Source of the DNA: Bacillota bacterium
Lineage (GTDB): Bacteria; Bacillota; Clostridia; Acetivibrionales; DSM-1351
Reading direction: 5' to 3'
Assembly (NCBI GenBank): GCA_023460955.1
Contig: JAEWOH010000027.1
Coordinates: 1 to 64,000, forward strand
DNA: 64,000 nucleotides
The notes under the pieces were generated by a model. The model did not search any database and was not told the DNA's origin. It saw only the letters and a list, made by a program, of their open reading frames with translations. The position numbers and the translations under genes are program-made. Shown here piece by piece: positions 60,366-64,000 of the stretch; the stretch's first letter is position 1, and the number at the start of each line of letters is the position of its first letter.

Positions 60366-62474
60366 TTAGCTTACAGTGGAAATGTTTCTTTTATTTAATT
60401 CAAAGGTTCCTGCATCTTCGAATTCGGGCACTTTCTTACCCTGGCAGAGATCATTAAGTCGCTTGACTGCCAATTCGCCCCATAATCTTGGCCTTTGAAT
60501 AATAACAGAATGCATTTTCCCTGATTTAATCATTCTGACTGCTTCATCATTTTTATCAAAACCAACGATTTTCGCTTTTAAATCAATATCCTTTGTTATT
60601 TTTTCCAAGACCGATCCGCCCTGGTAATCAACATACACAATACAGTCTGCATCTTTATTTTCAGCTATAAGCTTTTTCAAACAATCTGCTCTTATTGAAT
60701 TTTCATTATTTGTCTCAAAACCTACGATTTGAATTCCGGGATATTTCTCTATAGCCTTTTTAAAGCCCTTAATTCTTAAAACCATGTTATCATTATAATC
60801 AACTACCGAAGAAAGAATTACTTTGCCTTTTCCGTTAAGGCATTTTATTGTAGCTTCTCCTATGTGTAGACCAGCAGAATAGTTATCTGTACCGATGTAT
60901 TCACTTATACCGCTGTCAGGAAGCTTGTTATCAAAGGTTACCACTTTGATACCTTTATCAATAGCCTTTTTAACTGCCTCCCTTACTTCAATTGAATCTA
61001 TAGGACCCAGAGCTATACCATCAACACCCTTATGTACGGCTTCATCTATTAAACTTGCCTGAATAGCCGAGCCCCATTCCTTAGGAGCCATTTTGATTAT
61101 ATTGACTCCCAGCTTTTTTCCTATCTCTTCTGCACCTTTGAAGGTGTCTTCAAAGAATGGTATATCAAGTACAGTAATTACCGCCAGGTTCTTTTTGATT
61201 TTCTCTTTTTTACTGAAGGAGTATTTGTTCAATTTGCTGCCCAAACCGTCTACTATGTGATTTAAATCTGCTGACATTTCAACCATAACGTCAGCTGAAT
61301 TGTTTTGTGAATACATAAGAGAGGTTATCTTTTCTGAAGAGGCAGCCGTTTCGGCAGCTACGACAGAAATATTTTCAATTGACTCAGCTAATTTTGTTTT
61401 AAAGCTGTCCAGCTGGGCAATACCCTTAATCACTGTATTTAACTGGGAGAAAAGTTCTTGGGAAGCTTCGGAGATTCCGTTAAAAGCCTCGTTTGTTGTA
61501 TGTACTGCACCAATCTGGTACATTATTGTTTGTGTTATGTAATTAATTTTCTCAGTGGTGCTGTTTACCTGATCCTGAACGTTGGCTATTGTATTAACAA
61601 TTCCCTTAGCAGACGACAGACTCTTTTCTGCTAACTTCTTAATCTCACCTGCAACAACAGAAAAACCCTTTCCTGCTTCTCCCGCCCTTGCTGCCTCAAT
61701 GCTTGCATTCAAAGATAACAGATTGGTCTGATTTGCTATCGCAGTGATAATTTCTGTGATTTTGGAAATATCCTGAGTCATTGTACTCAAGCCTTCAATA
61801 CTCTTGTTTATCTCCGCCACATTTGTTTCAGAAAGTCTGCTCTTTTCCAGAAGTTCTGATATACTACCCTTTCCTGATTCAGTCATGCTTTTGACAATTT
61901 CGGCCTTAGCAGACATCAGCTCAGTTGACTTTGAAACAGTTTCGATCTGCTTAACCATTTCCATGGACATTTCATAACAGTCTTCTGAATCTTCAGCTTG
62001 TCTGATTGCGCCATCGGCAACCGCTCCTGTAGCCGCTGCTACGTCTTTGGAATTCATTTCCCACTCCTTGAAGGTACCCATTACAGTATTAATCATGTGC
62101 CTTACATCGTCATAAGAAGAATTGACCTCAGAAAGGACTTCATTAAGCCCGGTAACAATTTTTGCAGCCACTTCGGAAATTGAGGCCAGTTCTTTAGTTC
62201 CATTAGTCTGAAAATTTGTGGTTAAATTACCCTTTTCAATATCCCGAAGCTTACTTATAATATTTTTCAACCTTTTTGAAAATAAACCAAATATAAAGTT
62301 TTGTAAAACTAAGGCTATCACCGATAAGACCAGCGATAAAACTAATAGTGTTTTTATTAGCTGGACTGACGCTGAGGAGTTAAAAAATAGAACAAGAACA
62401 ACTGTGAAAGGTACTACAACTAGCAATAATTGTATGAAGCTGATGATACTTCTTAATGAAAATTTATTAACCAT
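60366..62474 (-). CDS. Chemoreceptor-like protein with C-terminal sugar-binding domain
   Basis: A 702-residue fusion. Residues about 10-62 hold two membrane helices; a HAMP-like region follows (about 65-110), then a chemotaxis signalling domain with the conserved tip NQTNLLSLNASIEAARAG (about 262-280). The C-terminal 270 residues (about 430-700) are a periplasmic-binding-protein fold of the sugar type (Peripla_BP_4: FFEDTFKGAEEIGKKLG, GIALGPIDS, FDNKLPDSGISEYIGTDNYSAG, RPRLWGELAVKRL). Topology puts this ligand domain inside the cell, so it would sense cytoplasmic sugar. The ATG at 62474 (AGGGG 11 nt upstream) is chosen over TTG 62516. GH43 genes lie on both sides. Confidence 0.85.
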   Translation of the reverse strand: MVNKFSLRSIISFIQLLLVVVPFTVVLVLFFNSSASVQLIKTLLVLSLVLSVIALVLQNFIFGLFSKRLKNIISKLRDIEKGNLTTNFQTNGTKELASISEVAAKIVTGLNEVLSEVNSSYDDVRHMINTVMGTFKEWEMNSKDVAAATGAVADGAIRQAEDSEDCYEMSMEMVKQIETVSKSTELMSAKAEIVKSMTESGKGSISELLEKSRLSETNVAEINKSIEGLSTMTQDISKITEIITAIANQTNLLSLNASIEAARAGEAGKGFSVVAGEIKKLAEKSLSSAKGIVNTIANVQDQVNSTTEKINYITQTIMYQIGAVHTTNEAFNGISEASQELFSQLNTVIKGIAQLDSFKTKLAESIENISVVAAETAASSEKITSLMYSQNNSADVMVEMSADLNHIVDGLGSKLNKYSFSKKEKIKKNLAVITVLDIPFFEDTFKGAEEIGKKLGVNIIKMAPKEWGSAIQASLIDEAVHKGVDGIALGPIDSIEVREAVKKAIDKGIKVVTFDNKLPDSGISEYIGTDNYSAGLHIGEATIKCLNGKGKVILSSVVDYNDNMVLRIKGFKKAIEKYPGIQIVGFETNNENSIRADCLKKLIAENKDADCIVYVDYQGGSVLEKITKDIDLKAKIVGFDKNDEAVRMIKSGKMHSVIIQRPRLWGELAVKRLNDLCQGKKVPEFEDAGTFELNKRNISTVS

Positions 62475-62657
62475 GAATGGAACACCCCTTTTGTTACAAT
62501 ATTTGTCCGCAGGCAATAATTAGATATCTACCTATTCCAAAGTAGATTTTGTCGAAAAAAAAAGAATAATGAACTCAGCTTAATTATACTACTTGAATAA
62601 ACGCGTAAGCAAGCATTAAAAAGAAGATTTAACCATTTAGAGGTTTACAGATAAAAA

Positions 62658-62695
62658 GGAGCAGGACTTTGTGGTTTAAGCAAATATCCTGCTCC
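62658..62695 (-). terminator. Terminator of the window-edge GH43 gene
   Basis: GGAGCAGGA and TCCTGCTCC arms with a 20-nt loop, about 50 nt after the stop at 62746; on the minus strand a TTTTTATC run follows. Confidence 0.7.
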
Positions 62696-62745
62696 TGTAG
62701 CTATGTTATTGTAATTTTATATAAAAATAACTAGTTTTATATAAC

Positions 62746-64000
62746 TTATTCCAATGTAAATGAAGCAAGGCTGGCACTTCCATTACCGGTATAAGTAAAA
62801 TACAGAGCCTGTATGCCGTCGGGAATAGATATATCTGCTGAATAATCAGTCCATACATTTGTAAAATCAACAGTAATTCTTCCGAGAACTTCTCCACTCC
62901 AGGAGGTTTTAACCTCAAAATCGCCCTTACAATAACCCCGAACTTTAATTGTTACTTTCTTAATGTCTTTACAATCAAAATACTTGAACCCTGCAGTGGC
63001 TGTTGCTTTCATGTTTGCTATATAGCCGGTTTCTTCATCACCGTCTCTGCCATCCTGAGTTATCTTGGGGAATTGGTGATCCATCCACGCTCCTGTACAG
63101 TCTGTGTAAATAGATTCATCCTTGTAGAAAAGGTTGCAAGCCAGATATGACGGATACTCACCACGTCCCAAAAGAGGTCCTCCGTTCGGTCCGCAGGAGG
63201 TCATCTCAACCTGGGGAATAGTACCGTCACTTAAAAAACTGATTTCTTCCACACAGCCCTGTCTGCTGAAATTAGTCCCATTTGTATGTCTATGATAGAA
63301 AATGTACCACTTGTCTTTAATCTGAATAATACTTCCGTGATTATTACCGCCGTAAAACATGGGCTTTTCAGCAGGTTTATATGTGTCTATATGAAGATCG
63401 TTATTGCTAACTATAACTCCCTTATACTCGAAACCGTTGATTGGATGCTTGCTGGTTGCATAGCATAGTTCATGCATCACGATGGAGGAATAAACAAAGT
63501 AGTAGGTATCTCCTCTTTTTCTGATCGAAGGAGCCTCAAAAAACTCATGACCTTCAAAGCCGCTGCCTTTGCTGTAAGGCTCGCTGGGTGAAACAGTTAC
63601 AGGTCCTTCAAGAATAGTAAGCATGTCGGCTCCAAGTATGGTAGCCATTGCACCCTTTCTTGATCTGTCGCCGACTCCGCAAAAACCGGTATACAAATAT
63701 GTTGTTTCTCCTTCTGTGAGTACACCCGGATCAAATTGAGGTTCATCTCCCGCTCTTTCACCAAGTCTCGTCCCATCAGAATAATGCACATACCCATAAA
63801 ATTCATACTTACCTGCCGGCGTGTCACAAACTGCAACAGAAACTACAGAAACCTTGTCAAGAACATAGTAAAGATAATATCTTCCATCCGGCCCCACAGT
63901 TACATCCGGAGCATACAGACACATTCTCCCATCAGGATTAAGGGGATCGTCTGTTTTTTTGTAAATAACTCCTTCATACTGCCAGTTTCCCATATCATCA
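62746..64000 (-). CDS. GH43 family glycosidase with C-terminal carbohydrate-binding domain, 5' end outside the window
   Basis: At least 415 residues; the frame stays open to the window edge, so the N-terminus is missing. Residues about 1-275 of the visible part are GH43 propeller: LYAPDVTVGPDG, FDPGVLTEGE (pKa Asp), and GHEFFEAPSIRK (acid Glu). The catalytic base Asp expected near the start lies beyond the edge. The last 130 residues (KATATAGFKYFDCKD, FYFTYTGNGSASLASFTLE-like ending) resemble a CBM6-type beta-sandwich, common behind GH43 arabinofuranosidases. It is upstream of, and probably functionally linked with, the sugar-sensing chemoreceptor and second GH43 gene. Confidence 0.88.
   Translation of the reverse strand, partial: DDMGNWQYEGVIYKKTDDPLNPDGRMCLYAPDVTVGPDGRYYLYYVLDKVSVVSVAVCDTPAGKYEFYGYVHYSDGTRLGERAGDEPQFDPGVLTEGETTYLYTGFCGVGDRSRKGAMATILGADMLTILEGPVTVSPSEPYSKGSGFEGHEFFEAPSIRKRGDTYYFVYSSIVMHELCYATSKHPINGFEYKGVIVSNNDLHIDTYKPAEKPMFYGGNNHGSIIQIKDKWYIFYHRHTNGTNFSRQGCVEEISFLSDGTIPQVEMTSCGPNGGPLLGRGEYPSYLACNLFYKDESIYTDCTGAWMDHQFPKITQDGRDGDEETGYIANMKATATAGFKYFDCKDIKKVTIKVRGYCKGDFEVKTSWSGEVLGRITVDFTNVWTDYSADISIPDGIQALYFTYTGNGSASLASFTLE

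Noticed and set aside
1..64000. CRISPR array, tRNA or rRNA genes, prophage
   Set aside because: No regular direct-repeat/spacer series, no cloverleaf or rRNA sequence and no phage gene was noticed on either strand by eye.

Overview
The window looks like chromosomal DNA of a low-GC, spore-forming, anaerobic, plant-polysaccharide-degrading clostridium. The evidence is the strong GGAGG ribosome binding sites, a SpoIVFA/SpoIVFB-type sporulation pair, an NfnAB-type flavin transhydrogenase, a flavodoxin, an [FeFe]-hydrogenase-like sensor, and GH3 and GH43 glycosidases. A Ruminiclostridium-type organism fits best; that is inference from gene content, not a database match.

Region 1 (1-27 kb) is mostly housekeeping. 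It holds lysine synthesis (ddh, lysA) behind a TrmB-type regulator; a secreted phosphodiester glycosidase fusion; a MoxR/DUF58/DUF4129 operon; a TauE-type exporter split into two half genes; a TetR-controlled ABC exporter with a clear promoter and operator; a VanX/L,D-transpeptidase gene interrupted by an in-frame stop; an AI-2E-family membrane protein; a phosphoesterase; NfnAB; SpoIVFA/B; an MFS transporter and guaC. Two intergenic stretches (561-795 and about 9861-10224) carry copies of the same folded RNA-like element. Paired sites vary in a compensatory way between the copies.

Region 2 (27.0-45.1 kb, all minus strand) is the standout: 17 tightly packed, often overlapping genes that look like an undescribed natural-product operon. 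It reads, in transcription order: ABC exporter (ATPase plus two permeases), membrane-anchored 5'-nucleotidase, carrier protein, BtrH-like acyltransferase, AMP-forming ligase, nucleotidyltransferase-like protein, GT-B glycosyltransferase, GT2 glycosyltransferase with an extra C-terminal domain, NMP-kinase-like protein, second BtrH-like acyltransferase, type II thioesterase, BtrK-like PLP decarboxylase, BtrJ-like ATP-grasp ligase, second carrier protein, and a long third BtrH-like protein. The logic resembles the side-chain half of butirosin biosynthesis (an amino acid loaded on a carrier protein, decarboxylated there, then transferred). Here it is joined to glycosyltransferases and a second acyl-activation module, without a 2-deoxystreptamine pathway. 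A GAF-LuxR regulator lies just upstream, with repeated GTTAAC sites in the gap. The likely product is an aminoacylated glycoside; this is inference.

Region 3 (46-64 kb) holds a lipoprotein, a YczE-like membrane protein, a GH3 glucosidase divergent from an AraC regulator, uridine kinase, a metallo-beta-lactamase-fold protein, secreted proteins of unknown role, an acyltransferase, an [FeFe]-hydrogenase-like/chemoreceptor fusion, and a GH43 / chemoreceptor-sugar-binding fusion / GH43 cluster whose last gene runs off the window.

No rRNA, tRNA, CRISPR array, transposase, or phage gene was seen. Starts were revised where a Shine-Dalgarno sequence clearly favours an internal codon.
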